Origin: Bacillota bacterium
Lineage (GTDB): Bacteria > Bacillota > Clostridia > Christensenellales > UBA1242
DNA length: 34,088 nucleotides
Direction of reading: 5' to 3'
Assembly: GCA_009780625.1 (NCBI GenBank)
Contig: WQZR01000002.1
Location: 1-34,088 of the forward strand
Shown here: in pieces, positions 23,492 to 32,929 of the stretch
Position numbering within the stretch: position 1 is the stretch's first letter
How the letters are laid out: each line of letters starts with the position of its first letter
Notes under the pieces: generated by a model
Databases searched by the model: none
The model's input: the letters and a program-made list of their open reading frames with translations, nothing else
What the model was told of the DNA's origin: nothing
Translations under genes and position numbers: made by a program

Positions 23492-25026
23492 TGGACAGAA
23501 AAATAGAATTTAACATACAGCCAGAAGCTGGGATAATGAATGTGTTTTCTAGGCTTAATTATGAAGCACAATATGCTCTTGCTGAATTTGTTGACAATTC
23601 AACGCAGTCGTATTTTAATAATGAGAAAAAAATAAAGGATTCAAATAAGAACTTCGAGCGTCTAGAAATAGATATTGTTTACGATGAAGAAAAGGATAAA
23701 CTTTCGATCACTGACAATGCTTATGGAATGAATTTAGAAGAGTTTAAATATGCTATTCTTTTAGATTCAAAACATCCTAACCAACAAGGAAGAAATGAGT
23801 TTGGTATGGGGTTAAAAACTGCTGCAAGTTGGTTTGGAAACAATTGGAGTGTTTTTAGTACTCAACTAGGCAGAGATAAAATTTATTCGGCAAATGTAGA
23901 TATAAATCATCTTAAAAATAATAGAGTTAATACTATAGATATAATTGAATCGAAAACAACAATCAATAGTCATAGTACGATAATCGTTATAAGAGAATTA
24001 ACTAAAAAGTTAACAAGAAAAACCCTTAACAGAGTTAGAGACTTACTTGGTAGTATGTATAGAAGAGATATTGAATCTGGAAAAGTACAGATTACTCTGA
24101 ACGGAGAAATTATTACTTATCAACCTAATGCTGTTCTTCAGTATAAAGATAGAACGTGGAAGAAAGAATTAAATTTCAATGTTGAGTTTAGAGATAAAAT
24201 TTATCATGTGGACGGTTTTGTTGCAATTATGAATCCTGGTAGTTTTCGTAAGGCTGGGTTTGCCTTGTTTAGAAACAATAGAGTTGTGATTGGTGGAGAT
24301 GACTGCAATTATAAGCCGTTGGAAATATTTGGTCAACTTCAAAGCCAGATAGCATTAAAATTATTCGGTGAATTAAATATGAACTCGTTTCCTGTTAATC
24401 AAGCAAAAGCTGGTTTCATTTGGAACGACGGTCTAGAAGAAGAATTTATCAGAGTGTTAAAAGAAAATATAGAAGAATATCGAAAGATAGCTGATATGTC
24501 TAAACAATCACGAGAAGAAGTAGAGCAATTTTCACCGCAAAAATCTGAAAGCGTTGAACAAGATACTAAATTAGCTCTGGAAAAACTGCAGCGCGAACCT
24601 GATACTGAAATTGTGTTAGAGGAAGATAGCGATTTAGAAGAAACCGACTTGGAAGCTTTTCAAAAGAATTTTGTAGATTCACCTAGTGAAATCGAGAGTG
24701 TTGGAACACTTAGGAAGTATGAAGTACCATTAAATAATTTTGAAAAGATTAAACTATGCGTCACGTGGACAATTGGAAAAAGTGATTATTGGATTGACTT
24801 GAATGAAGAGAAAGAGGAGATACAGGTTATTATCAACATTGACCATCCATTCTTTAAACCTCATTCGAACGAGGAGCACTTTAAAAAAGTTTTAGAAAAG
24901 TTTGTTATTGCATTTGTTGTAGCCGAAAAGCAGGCACTTTCAACATCTGGAAAGGATGGCTATGTATCTCCGTCAGCTATTCGAAATAAAATTAACGAAA
25001 TTCTATCAAAAATGTCTAAGGAGTAG
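23491..25026 (+). CDS. MORC/MutL-like GHKL ATPase
   Basis: 511 residues. The Bergerat-fold ATPase at the N terminus shows an N box AEFVDNSTQS (Glu32, Asn36), G1 ITDNAYGM (about 74-81), and G2 GRNEFGMGLKTAASW (about 99-113), the last typical of MORC-like prokaryotic proteins. An S5-like domain follows, then an acidic linker (about 345-395) and a C-terminal domain that I do not recognise. MORC-like ATPases clamp or compact DNA on dimerisation; in this operon it probably couples ATP to DNA surveillance or cleavage. It overlaps the methyltransferase by 1 nt and is followed after 1 nt by the Z1 gene. Confidence 0.88.
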   Translation: MDRKIEFNIQPEAGIMNVFSRLNYEAQYALAEFVDNSTQSYFNNEKKIKDSNKNFERLEIDIVYDEEKDKLSITDNAYGMNLEEFKYAILLDSKHPNQQGRNEFGMGLKTAASWFGNNWSVFSTQLGRDKIYSANVDINHLKNNRVNTIDIIESKTTINSHSTIIVIRELTKKLTRKTLNRVRDLLGSMYRRDIESGKVQITLNGEIITYQPNAVLQYKDRTWKKELNFNVEFRDKIYHVDGFVAIMNPGSFRKAGFALFRNNRVVIGGDDCNYKPLEIFGQLQSQIALKLFGELNMNSFPVNQAKAGFIWNDGLEEEFIRVLKENIEEYRKIADMSKQSREEVEQFSPQKSESVEQDTKLALEKLQREPDTEIVLEEDSDLEETDLEAFQKNFVDSPSEIESVGTLRKYEVPLNNFEKIKLCVTWTIGKSDYWIDLNEEKEEIQVIINIDHPFFKPHSNEEHFKKVLEKFVIAFVVAEKQALSTSGKDGYVSPSAIRNKINEILSKMSKE

Positions 25027-25027
25027 T

Positions 25028-27169
25028 ATGGAAAAATATAAAATTAAAAGCGATGAAGAGATGAAACCTGTCAAATTCGGCAAGTTTTGTGAGATGGTTT
25101 ATGAGAAACAGAAGAAATCGTATGGTGAAGTTTCTGCGGATGAAACTAGAAAAAGAATAAAACATATTTATCAAGAATCACAGAAATTACTTTCTAGAAA
25201 AGAAGAACGAAATTTATTACTTGTGGGTAAAGTTCAATCTGGTAAGACATCTAATCTTGAGATGTTTACAGCTTTTGCCTTTGACAATGGGTACAATTTG
25301 CTAATTATATATGGTGGTTATGACGATACTTTGCTTAATCAAACTAACACCCGCTTTAAAGAAACATTTGAAATTCCTATTTCAGATTCTTTAGACTCAC
25401 CGCATCCAGCATTTTTTAGCACTTCTAAACACGGCAGCAAAGTAGATTTTGAATATCTTGATGATAGTGTTATTCAAGACATGGTTGAAAATAATAAACC
25501 AATAATTATAACTGCGATGAAAAGACCTAAAGCGCTCGCAAATATAAATTCGTTTTTGAAAAGACTAAAATTAAAAAACGTTAAAACTTTTATCATCGAC
25601 GATGAAGGCGACCAAGCAAGTTTGAATACAGCTAAAGATAAAGAAAACTTTGAAGAGTCATCTGCAACTTATAAAGCAATTTGCACAATGAAAGACTTAC
25701 TTGGAAATCCATTATATTTGTCAGTTACTGCCACACCGCAGGCAAATATATTTTCGCCTACGATAAGCAAACTTAATCCGTTAGATATTAAACTTATTGA
25801 CGCTGGAAATGGATATTGTGGTTCCGCGGTTTATCATCTTGGCGATCCAGATTTAATAACTGAGATTGATGATTTTGAAGATGAGGTTGACGGAAGTAAA
25901 ATGCCAGAATCTATGAAGTATGCAATAAATTACTATTTAATAGCTGCTGCAATAATGGATGAAAAAGGTATAGGTGGTGCTGATATTTTAATTCATTCAG
26001 CTAGAGAAGTCGCAATTCATAGAAGGATTTGTTCCTTTATTCAAACATACATTGATGAATTGAAAAATGCAATCAAGTTAGAACAAAAACTTGACATAGA
26101 TAACTTTCTAAAAGAATTAGAGTTTGTGTTTTATACTGAATTTAGCAAGACTATTCAAAAACAATACAATATTGCGGCGTTGAGGGAACGTATTTTTAAG
26201 GTTGTTAATAAGACATTTGTAATAATGAAAAACAACCCAGGAAATGCAAGTACGCTTCCTCTTGAACAATATAAACCTTACAAAATATTTGTTGGAGGCG
26301 ACTTACTACAGAGAGGTGTTACTTTTAAGAATCTAGTTGTCACATATTTTACTAGATGGGCTAAATCTGGAAACATGGATACTACTCTTCAGAGGGCAAG
26401 GTGGTTTGGGTATAGGGAAAAATTTATTGATTTATGTAAAATTTTTACTACAAACGAAATTCAAAGAGAGTTTACTAATCTTGCTGATATAGAAATTGAC
26501 TTATGGGATCAATTTGAAGGTATTCAAAATGGCGAACTTCAAATCGAAAATATCATTATTCCAGCGCAGGACTCTATCTTGAGACCAACAAGAAGTAATG
26601 TTGCAACATTTGCAAAGGTTGAGTTTGCAAGAAGATGGACTAAACAACAATTAGGTATATTTGATAAAAACACTGTCGATAAAAACAATAAAATTATTAG
26701 AGAATTTATTTCTAATAATAAATTCATTGAGTCAAACATTGCAAGAACTGATAAGGAATCTTCTTGCTCTTACGCGTTGGTTAAGACGGCTGATGTTAAA
26801 AAACTTATGGACGCTCTAGCACAGTCGATATTTTTAATGCAGCCATTTAGTCTTAATGCTCATATTATCGAACACTTATTAGCCAGTCAAAAAGAGATTC
26901 CAATTATACTCATGAAAGGTAATCGTGAGCGTAAATTTGATAGTTCTAACCGAATTAACAACATCCATCAAGGTCCAGATAAATCTGAGATTTCTGCAAG
27001 AAAATATATGGGTGATACTGAAGTTGTAATAGACAAAGATAAAATAAATATACAGATACACTATATTGTTCCAAAAAAAGAAGGAGCCGTAAGAGCCGAA
27101 ATTGGTCAGTATATGTTTGCTATATTTACTCCTGGAAAACAAAGTTATTATGTTAGAGGGAAATTATAA
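25028..27169 (+). CDS. Z1-domain superfamily II-like ATPase
   Basis: 713 residues. Walker A GKVQSGKT (about 64-71), Walker B IIDDEGDQ (about 190), LSVTATPQANI motif III-like, and the diagnostic Z1 block VGGDLLQRGVTFKNLVVTYF followed by QRARWFGYR (about 422-463). These ATPases are predicted helicase-like motors in restriction-type systems. AAGGAG overlaps the preceding stop and sits 4 nt before ATG 25028. A longer frame from 24956 would run deep into the upstream gene. The C-terminal 200 residues are not recognised. Confidence 0.9.
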   Translation: MEKYKIKSDEEMKPVKFGKFCEMVYEKQKKSYGEVSADETRKRIKHIYQESQKLLSRKEERNLLLVGKVQSGKTSNLEMFTAFAFDNGYNLLIIYGGYDDTLLNQTNTRFKETFEIPISDSLDSPHPAFFSTSKHGSKVDFEYLDDSVIQDMVENNKPIIITAMKRPKALANINSFLKRLKLKNVKTFIIDDEGDQASLNTAKDKENFEESSATYKAICTMKDLLGNPLYLSVTATPQANIFSPTISKLNPLDIKLIDAGNGYCGSAVYHLGDPDLITEIDDFEDEVDGSKMPESMKYAINYYLIAAAIMDEKGIGGADILIHSAREVAIHRRICSFIQTYIDELKNAIKLEQKLDIDNFLKELEFVFYTEFSKTIQKQYNIAALRERIFKVVNKTFVIMKNNPGNASTLPLEQYKPYKIFVGGDLLQRGVTFKNLVVTYFTRWAKSGNMDTTLQRARWFGYREKFIDLCKIFTTNEIQREFTNLADIEIDLWDQFEGIQNGELQIENIIIPAQDSILRPTRSNVATFAKVEFARRWTKQQLGIFDKNTVDKNNKIIREFISNNKFIESNIARTDKESSCSYALVKTADVKKLMDALAQSIFLMQPFSLNAHIIEHLLASQKEIPIILMKGNRERKFDSSNRINNIHQGPDKSEISARKYMGDTEVVIDKDKINIQIHYIVPKKEGAVRAEIGQYMFAIFTPGKQSYYVRGKL

Positions 27170-27170
27170 T

Positions 27171-28082
27171 ATGGTAGAAAAAATCAAAAATAAAATTAAG
27201 CAGTTGAAACCAAAACAAGATTTTCTTTACCTAGTAGAAAAAATCAATAACAAAGCTGGTTTCTTCTTGTTGAACGACCAAATTGTTTTTGTTGAAGAAA
27301 ACTTCAATAATGAAAAAAAAGATTTAACAGAAACAACTCACTTAACCCTAAGAACATCGGTTGAAATCACTGCTGTTGAGAATGCACCTTCTTTCAAGGA
27401 AGGTTTATATAATTTTATTGTTTTTAAAAATCAAGTTGATAGTGAAGAATTTGAAAGTTTTGTGAACCTTTGCGTTCTATATGTGAAAGATAATACTATT
27501 GGGTTTTCAAAATTCTTTTTTTCTATATATAATCTATTTCAGAAGAAAGAAGAGAAGTATAAGAACTTAGTAGGATTTTGGGGGGAGTTAAAGTTTTTAT
27601 TACTCGCAGACAAATTGGGGGCGGATTTATCTCAAAATTGGCATAGACTGACAAACGATAAGTATGACTTTGTTGTAAGGAAATTTCCATTTGATATAAA
27701 GACCACTATAACAAAAGATGGTTTTGTAAAAATAAAACATAGCCAGATATTTAATGCTGACAATGTTTATCTTGTAGTTTGCGAAGCAGAGATAAGCAAC
27801 GCGGGAGAGACATTGATGGATTTGGTATCACAAATTAAAACTAACAAAACTTTTATTAGAAACGTTCCATTTTTATTAGCGTTAGAAAAAGAAATGACAA
27901 AAGTCTATAAAGAGGATGCTGAAAAGGAAAAATTCTCCTTGCTCGGTTTTAAGATTTTCTTCACTAAAGATATGCCTACGATACAAAACATTCCAAATAA
28001 CGTTATTGATGTAGAGTATAGGTATAATTACATGATGAACAAAAGTATTTCATTTAAAGATTTTGTCAAACTCTTAAAATAA
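27171..28082 (+). CDS. PD-(D/E)XK nuclease of the Z1/MORC system (DUF4420-like)
   Basis: 303 residues. The order matches DUF4420-type nucleases: FWGELKFLLLADKLG with its Glu (about 139), WHRLTNDKYDF with Asp166, FPFDIKTT with Asp175 and Lys177, and a following Gln-rich NADNVYLV strand. The motif acid is Asp rather than the usual Glu, giving D-x8-D-x-K. Predicted to cut unmodified DNA in concert with the Z1 and MORC ATPases. The start is ATG 27171, 1 nt after the Z1 stop. A terminator follows the gene, so it closes the four-gene operon. Confidence 0.82.
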   Translation: MVEKIKNKIKQLKPKQDFLYLVEKINNKAGFFLLNDQIVFVEENFNNEKKDLTETTHLTLRTSVEITAVENAPSFKEGLYNFIVFKNQVDSEEFESFVNLCVLYVKDNTIGFSKFFFSIYNLFQKKEEKYKNLVGFWGELKFLLLADKLGADLSQNWHRLTNDKYDFVVRKFPFDIKTTITKDGFVKIKHSQIFNADNVYLVVCEAEISNAGETLMDLVSQIKTNKTFIRNVPFLLALEKEMTKVYKEDAEKEKFSLLGFKIFFTKDMPTIQNIPNNVIDVEYRYNYMMNKSISFKDFVKLLK

Positions 28083-28083
28083 T

Positions 28084-28107
28084 AAAAGACTGAGCAATCA
28101 GTCTTTT
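28084..28107. terminator. Bidirectional terminator between the nuclease and HUH genes
   Basis: AAAAGACTGA (28084-28093) and TCAGTCTTTT (28098-28107) form a perfect 10-bp stem with a 4-nt loop, with T runs on both strands. Confidence 0.88.
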
Positions 28108-28829
28108 TTAATTCTCACAACTTTGATGTGTTCTTTGTCTTTGACTAGGCTGACTTTTGTATCACTGTCGAGTCTCATGTTTGAAAAGATGATATCGTCA
28201 AAGTCTTCGTCTTCCATGTAGAGAATAACCTTTTCTTTTTTGTTTAGGTTAAGAGTACGGTAGTAGTATCTTTTATTGTAGTTATCTAGTATGCAGGGTT
28301 CATATAACTGCTTAGTTAGGTATTTAAGACAATAGTTTATAAACTTGTGAGCTTCGGTTTTTGGAAAATGGATGATAGTTGAAAAGCCGAAATCGAATAG
28401 GGGAAGGTTGTAGACTTCTGCACCGTTTGAGCTCATCTCTTCGCCTGTGTGATAGTCTGTTGCTCTTTCCATATATTCTGTTAAATCAATGCTGCCGACG
28501 AGTATATGTAAATGTAGAGCCTTTTTTCCTTCTTCGTTCTTCTTTTTGTGCCGTTCTGGTATTGCTAAAAGTTTCACATCTTTGTTTATTCTTTGGAGCT
28601 TTTGACGGAAGAGTTTCCAAACATATTTGACGGCTTCGTCGTCGTATCTGTCAATAAGTTCGTCTGAAAAAGTTAAGGTTAGGAAATAGTCCCAATCGTT
28701 AGCTAATCCATATCCATAGAAATTATCTTTTGCTCGTCGACGACTTCGTCTTATATTTTCTTTAATCTTTTCCATATCAAATTGTTTATCGGTGAAATTG
28801 AAGAAATCTTTTTTACACGGAACAATCAT
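28098..28829 (-). CDS. HUH endonuclease, rolling-circle Rep-like
   Basis: 243 residues. The Rep motifs appear in order: motif I FLTLTF (49-54), motif II LHLHIL with metal-binding His106 and His108, and motif III KYLTK with Tyr170 and Lys173. This is the single-tyrosine HUH layout of rolling-circle initiators, which nick one strand and stay linked to its 5' end. It has no relaxase or helicase domain. It lies on the opposite strand between two restriction systems. AAGGAG is 12 nt from the ATG; a 4-codon frame starting at 28840 ends in an ATGA overlap with this start, hinting at coupling. It may be a relic of a mobile element or have been co-opted. Confidence 0.82.
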   Translation of the reverse strand: MIVPCKKDFFNFTDKQFDMEKIKENIRRSRRRAKDNFYGYGLANDWDYFLTLTFSDELIDRYDDEAVKYVWKLFRQKLQRINKDVKLLAIPERHKKKNEEGKKALHLHILVGSIDLTEYMERATDYHTGEEMSSNGAEVYNLPLFDFGFSTIIHFPKTEAHKFINYCLKYLTKQLYEPCILDNYNKRYYYRTLNLNKKEKVILYMEDEDFDDIIFSNMRLDSDTKVSLVKDKEHIKVVRIKKD

Positions 28830-28934
28830 TCGTTGGTCATGCTCCTTTACAAATTATAATTATTGGTATTATATCATTTTTCGACATATTTCTAAAGACC
28901 TTTTTCCAAAGCTGAGCCAAATTTAACCAAAAAA

Positions 28935-28943
28935 TGCTATAAT
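28935..28943 (+). promoter_or_regulatory. Extended -10 for the type IIG gene
   Basis: TGC-TATAAT is followed by 6 nt and an ATG at 28950 that opens a five-codon frame. The type IIG start is a further 28 nt downstream. Confidence 0.6.
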
Positions 28944-28949
28944 GAAAAA

Positions 28950-28967
28950 ATGATAAGTTTTAACTAA
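28950..28967 (+). CDS. Possible leaderless leader peptide MISFN
   Basis: ATG-ATA-AGT-TTT-AAC-TAA begins exactly at the predicted +1 of the promoter, and its stop overlaps the AAGGAG used by the type IIG gene. The position mirrors the leaderless starts elsewhere in the window. It may set the enzyme's translation by coupling, or be chance. Confidence 0.35.
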   Translation: MISFN

Positions 28968-28977
28968 GGAGAAGTCG

Positions 28978-31900
28978 ATGCTTGAAAGAGTGAGTGATGA
29001 GCAGTTAAGAAAAGCCGTTATTAAATATTTTAATGCTGTTAAAGAGAGGTCTGCTAAAAATACGGAAACATCTTACAATAGACCGATAATTGAGTTGGTT
29101 GAACTTTTTGGTTGTAAACCCGTTGATTTTTCTGGCGAGAGAAGTGGTATTGCTGGCGAAAATATTGATATAAAAATATGGCGAGCTGACGAAGACTTAA
29201 ATAAGACAGAGCCGTTCGCTGCTATTGAAGTTAAAAAGATTGGTGGAATTGATGAGAGAGCAAGAAGCCAAATTAAAACGGAAGCCAGCAGATATGGGAA
29301 TGTTATTTTAACAGATAATACAGAGTGGAGATTTTATGGTGCTGACGGCAAAATGTACAATGGCTTTGAGTTAATTAAAAAAGACGGCACAGAATTAAAA
29401 CTCGATGAAGAAAAAATAGAATTATTTATTCAATCTATTAAAAGTTTTGTTCTTGCCGATCCAGTGAACATAAGAAGCTCTGGAAAACTTGCTGAATATA
29501 TGGCAACCTACGCAAGAGATATTCGTGTGATAATAAATGGAATTTTACAAACTGATAGTAGTAAACCAATGTTTAACGAATTGTTTGCATTATACTCAAG
29601 ACTAAAACAAGAACTTTTACCAGAACTGAACATAGAAGAGTTTGCTGATATGTATGCTCAAACTATTGTGTATGGCTTATTTATTGCAAGATATAACGAT
29701 AAAGACTTAAAAACTTTTACTCTTGGCGAAGCGATTGCAAACTTATCGCAAGAGAGCCACTTACTTAAACAATTCTTTCAACACATAACAACATCGTCAA
29801 ATATACACCCAACCTTAAAGAATGTAGTAGAAAAGCTTTGTAAACTTTTCTCTATTTCAAACTTACCAGAGCTTCTCGATGAGTGTTCAAAAAAGGACAC
29901 AATCATTCACTTCTACGAAGATTTTTTGAGTTATTATGACATGGCAAAACGAAAAGCTTTTGGTGCATATTACACTCCATATCAAGTTGTTAGGTACATG
30001 GTTTCTATGGTTGATGAAATACTTGTCAACGAGTTTAAAGTTAATGGTGGACTTTCAAATAATGAAACAACAAATATCACAGTGAAATGCGATGAGTACC
30101 AATTCAAAAAGAATGACTGGCGAAAAGAAAAAGAAATTTCAGTTCCTCAAGTCGCAATACTAGACCCAGCTTGTGGAACGGGAACATTCGGTGCAGAAAT
30201 TATTAAGTTTATAAAAGAGAAATATTTTTCTGGTGGCAACTCTGCGTTTTATAAAAAATGGATACAAGACAAAAACGGTTTACTCTCTCGTTTGATAGGT
30301 TTTGAAATTATGATGACAAGTTATGTTGTTGCACACTTAAAGATAAGAAGAACAATCGCAGAAACTTTAGGCGAGCAACCAGACGAAATCTTGCCTAGCA
30401 ATATATTCTTAACAAACACACTAGCAGAGCCGAAATCTCTAATAGAGAAAAACCAACAACAGAGTTTCTTTGATTTTTCTGGTGCGATAACTGAAGAAGC
30501 GGAAAATGCTGATAAGTGGAAATCAAGAAGACCTATTAAGGTTATTATAGGAAACCCACCATATCTTGCTGCTTCCAAAAACCCTTTTGATATTACTGCT
30601 TATAAAACAGAAACAGATGGTGTAACAGATTTTAAAGAAAGAAAACACTGGCTCAATGATGACTATGTTAAGTTTATTCGTTTTGCAGAGCAACGCATTG
30701 AAAAAGACGGAAGCGGTATTCTTGCGTTCATTTCAAACAATGGCTATTTAGACAATCAAACCTTTAGAGGTATGAGAGCAAGTCTTTTAAGAACTTTCGA
30801 CAAAATATTTATCTTAGATTTACACGGAAACGCAGTTAAAAAAGAAACTGCACCAGATGGCTCTAAAGACGAGAATGTATTTGACATTCAACAAGGTGTT
30901 GGAATAATCATTGGAATTAAAACAACTCGAAACAAAGATTGGGCAAAAGTTTATCATGCTGACTTGTTTGGTACACGAGAAAATAAATTTTCTGCACTAG
31001 ATAAGAAAAACATTGTATTTAAGAAACTTGATATAGATACGAAAATGGCATATTTTATTCCGCAGAACGAAACGGGTAAAGATACTTATGAAGACGGGGT
31101 AAATATAAGTGAATTGTTTCTAACAAATGTAACGGGAGTTATGTCTGGAAATAATGATATATCACTTGCTTCAACAGAAAAAGAATTAAGAAAACGAATT
31201 GATATTGTTAATAATGCTTTAAATGAAGAACCTATTCAAAAACTTTGGGGGAGCTTTAGTCGTGGTCAAACGGCAGACAAAATACAAAAAGACTTATTAG
31301 ATAAAGAAGGAAAAATAACACCTATCGCTTTTAGACCATTTGAAGATAAATGGACATATTACTCTGGGACATCTTGCGGTTGGCTACTTTGGGCGAGAGA
31401 AAAGAAAACAATGGGACAATTGGTACATTCTTCGACAAGTCCTATTGGTAAGAATATTGCTTTTATTTATGGAAGAGCTGCACATATCTCAAATGACTTT
31501 GCTATGGTTTTTGTAAGCGACAAAATAATTGATAAAGGTTTATTAGATGTTGTACACCAAGCTTATATATCGCCGTTATATAATGCACCTAGTGGACTAG
31601 AAAAAGAATGGACACCAAACTTTAACAAAGAGCAATTAGACAAACTTACACAAAATTTAAAAAACAAACCGACACCAATAGAGATTTTTGACTATTGCTA
31701 TGGAGTTCTTTATGACCCTACATATCGAGAAAAATATAACGAGTTTTTGAAGCGAGACTTTCCAAGAGTTCCAGTTATAGAAAATGAAAAGACTTTTGAT
31801 AAATATAAAAACATTGGAAAATTACTAAGAGAACTCCACTTAATGCAAACAGAAGCAAAGTTTAATTTAGTTATTACTGGCACAAATCTAAAAATTGATT

Positions 31901-32121
31901 TAGTAAAATACACAAATGGGAAACTGCATATAAACAAAGAAACAACAATAGCGGGAATACCACAGAATGTTTGGAACTACTTTATTGGCGGTTATCAAGT
32001 TTTAGATAAATGGTTTAAATCTCATAAGGGCGAGGAACTTGACATCGGTAAATTCAACCACATTCAAAAAGTCGTTGGAATACTTGCCGAAACAATTAAA
32101 CTGCAAGATGTATTGAGATAG
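28978..32121 (+). CDS. Type IIG/ISP-like restriction-methyltransferase (single polypeptide)
   Basis: 1047 residues. The N-terminal nuclease has an Asp in ENIDIKIW (about 63) and AAIEVKK (Glu and Lys about 83-85). A helical connector leads to a gamma-class N6-adenine methyltransferase with LDPACGTGTFG (about 397) and GNPPYLA (about 524). The C terminus has the Type ISP specificity-domain hallmark PIAFRPFEDKWTYY. No helicase motor is present, so it should cut near its site like type IIG enzymes rather than translocate like LlaBIII. AAGGAG sits 6 nt before the ATG. A terminator follows. It appears complete and self-sufficient. Confidence 0.92.
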   Translation: MLERVSDEQLRKAVIKYFNAVKERSAKNTETSYNRPIIELVELFGCKPVDFSGERSGIAGENIDIKIWRADEDLNKTEPFAAIEVKKIGGIDERARSQIKTEASRYGNVILTDNTEWRFYGADGKMYNGFELIKKDGTELKLDEEKIELFIQSIKSFVLADPVNIRSSGKLAEYMATYARDIRVIINGILQTDSSKPMFNELFALYSRLKQELLPELNIEEFADMYAQTIVYGLFIARYNDKDLKTFTLGEAIANLSQESHLLKQFFQHITTSSNIHPTLKNVVEKLCKLFSISNLPELLDECSKKDTIIHFYEDFLSYYDMAKRKAFGAYYTPYQVVRYMVSMVDEILVNEFKVNGGLSNNETTNITVKCDEYQFKKNDWRKEKEISVPQVAILDPACGTGTFGAEIIKFIKEKYFSGGNSAFYKKWIQDKNGLLSRLIGFEIMMTSYVVAHLKIRRTIAETLGEQPDEILPSNIFLTNTLAEPKSLIEKNQQQSFFDFSGAITEEAENADKWKSRRPIKVIIGNPPYLAASKNPFDITAYKTETDGVTDFKERKHWLNDDYVKFIRFAEQRIEKDGSGILAFISNNGYLDNQTFRGMRASLLRTFDKIFILDLHGNAVKKETAPDGSKDENVFDIQQGVGIIIGIKTTRNKDWAKVYHADLFGTRENKFSALDKKNIVFKKLDIDTKMAYFIPQNETGKDTYEDGVNISELFLTNVTGVMSGNNDISLASTEKELRKRIDIVNNALNEEPIQKLWGSFSRGQTADKIQKDLLDKEGKITPIAFRPFEDKWTYYSGTSCGWLLWAREKKTMGQLVHSSTSPIGKNIAFIYGRAAHISNDFAMVFVSDKIIDKGLLDVVHQAYISPLYNAPSGLEKEWTPNFNKEQLDKLTQNLKNKPTPIEIFDYCYGVLYDPTYREKYNEFLKRDFPRVPVIENEKTFDKYKNIGKLLRELHLMQTEAKFNLVITGTNLKIDLVKYTNGKLHINKETTIAGIPQNVWNYFIGGYQVLDKWFKSHKGEELDIGKFNHIQKVVGILAETIKLQDVLR

Positions 32122-32125
32122 AAAA

Positions 32126-32157
32126 AAAGCAACAGATTAACTGTTGCTTTCTTTTTT
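32126..32157 (+). terminator. Rho-independent terminator after the type IIG gene
   Basis: AAAGCAACAG (32126-32135) and CTGTTGCTTT (32141-32150) form a 10-bp stem followed by a T-rich run. Confidence 0.85.
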
Positions 32158-32289
32158 CAAGAACCACCCTCTTTCGTCTCGCTGTGCGATGTGAGAATAG
32201 TTTATGAATGGTTTCTGTTGTCGTTCGACCACCAGCACTGGCACTCCTTTGAAGAAGAAATAGCCAACGGTGTTCAAACGCCAACACAC

Positions 32290-32367
<78 letters not shown>

Positions 32368-32429
32368 ATGTGTATTCTTTGCAGATTATTAAGTATATGC
32401 TTATTTGATTAATTTGTCAACCGATATGG

Positions 32430-32435
32430 TAAAAT
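32430..32435 (+). promoter_or_regulatory. Extended -10, leaderless start for the CYTH gene
   Basis: TGG-TAAAAT is followed by 6 nt and the ATG at 32442. There is no Shine-Dalgarno site. Confidence 0.6.
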
Positions 32436-32441
32436 ACTATC

Positions 32442-32927
32442 ATGTCAAAAGAAATAGAAAGAGTGTTTTTGCTCGCTAAAAATGTAGATATAAAAAGTAT
32501 TATTGTGGGTGCTGAAAAGCAAGTGCAAACCACTGCATATTTAAACGAACCTGGTCTAAAAATGCGTCGTGTGAGAGTTGAAAACGGCGTGTATGTTTAT
32601 TGCGAAAAGGTGTATGACTTAGACAGCCCAACAACAAGAGACGAAAACGAAAGAGCATCTTGCCAAGAAGAGTTTGATGAACTGATTATGGAAGGTGCAA
32701 CATATATTCATAACGCGAGATATTTTGTGAAAATAGGAAAAGGTTTGGTTGCTGAGGTTGATGTGTTTGAAGATAACCTAAGTGGAAATGGTTTTGTTAA
32801 AATCGACGTTGAATTTAAAGCACAAAAAGAAAGCGACGCCTTCGTTCCGCCAAGCTGGTTTGGAAAAGAAATAACCGGAACGCCAAGTGAAAGACACAGA
32901 GAAGCACATTTAAAAGGACAGAAATAG
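32442..32927 (+). CDS. CYTH-domain protein
   Basis: 161 residues. CYTH proteins are tunnel-fold enzymes acting on triphosphates or nucleotides. The N terminus EIERVFLL fits the family opening E-x-E-x-K except that Val replaces the Lys. Further blocks match: MRRVRVENG and VYCEKVY strands, then VAEVDVFEDNLSGNGFVKIDVEF and the C-terminal PPSWFGKEIT. The missing Lys may weaken triphosphate binding, so catalysis is uncertain. A second gene begins 2 nt after the stop. Confidence 0.82.
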   Translation: MSKEIERVFLLAKNVDIKSIIVGAEKQVQTTAYLNEPGLKMRRVRVENGVYVYCEKVYDLDSPTTRDENERASCQEEFDELIMEGATYIHNARYFVKIGKGLVAEVDVFEDNLSGNGFVKIDVEFKAQKESDAFVPPSWFGKEITGTPSERHREAHLKGQK

Positions 32928-32929
32928 AA

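Noticed and set aside
24956..25027. Longer Z1 protein starting at 24956
   Set aside because: It would overlap the MORC-like gene by 71 nt; ATG 25028 with AAGGAG is clearly better.
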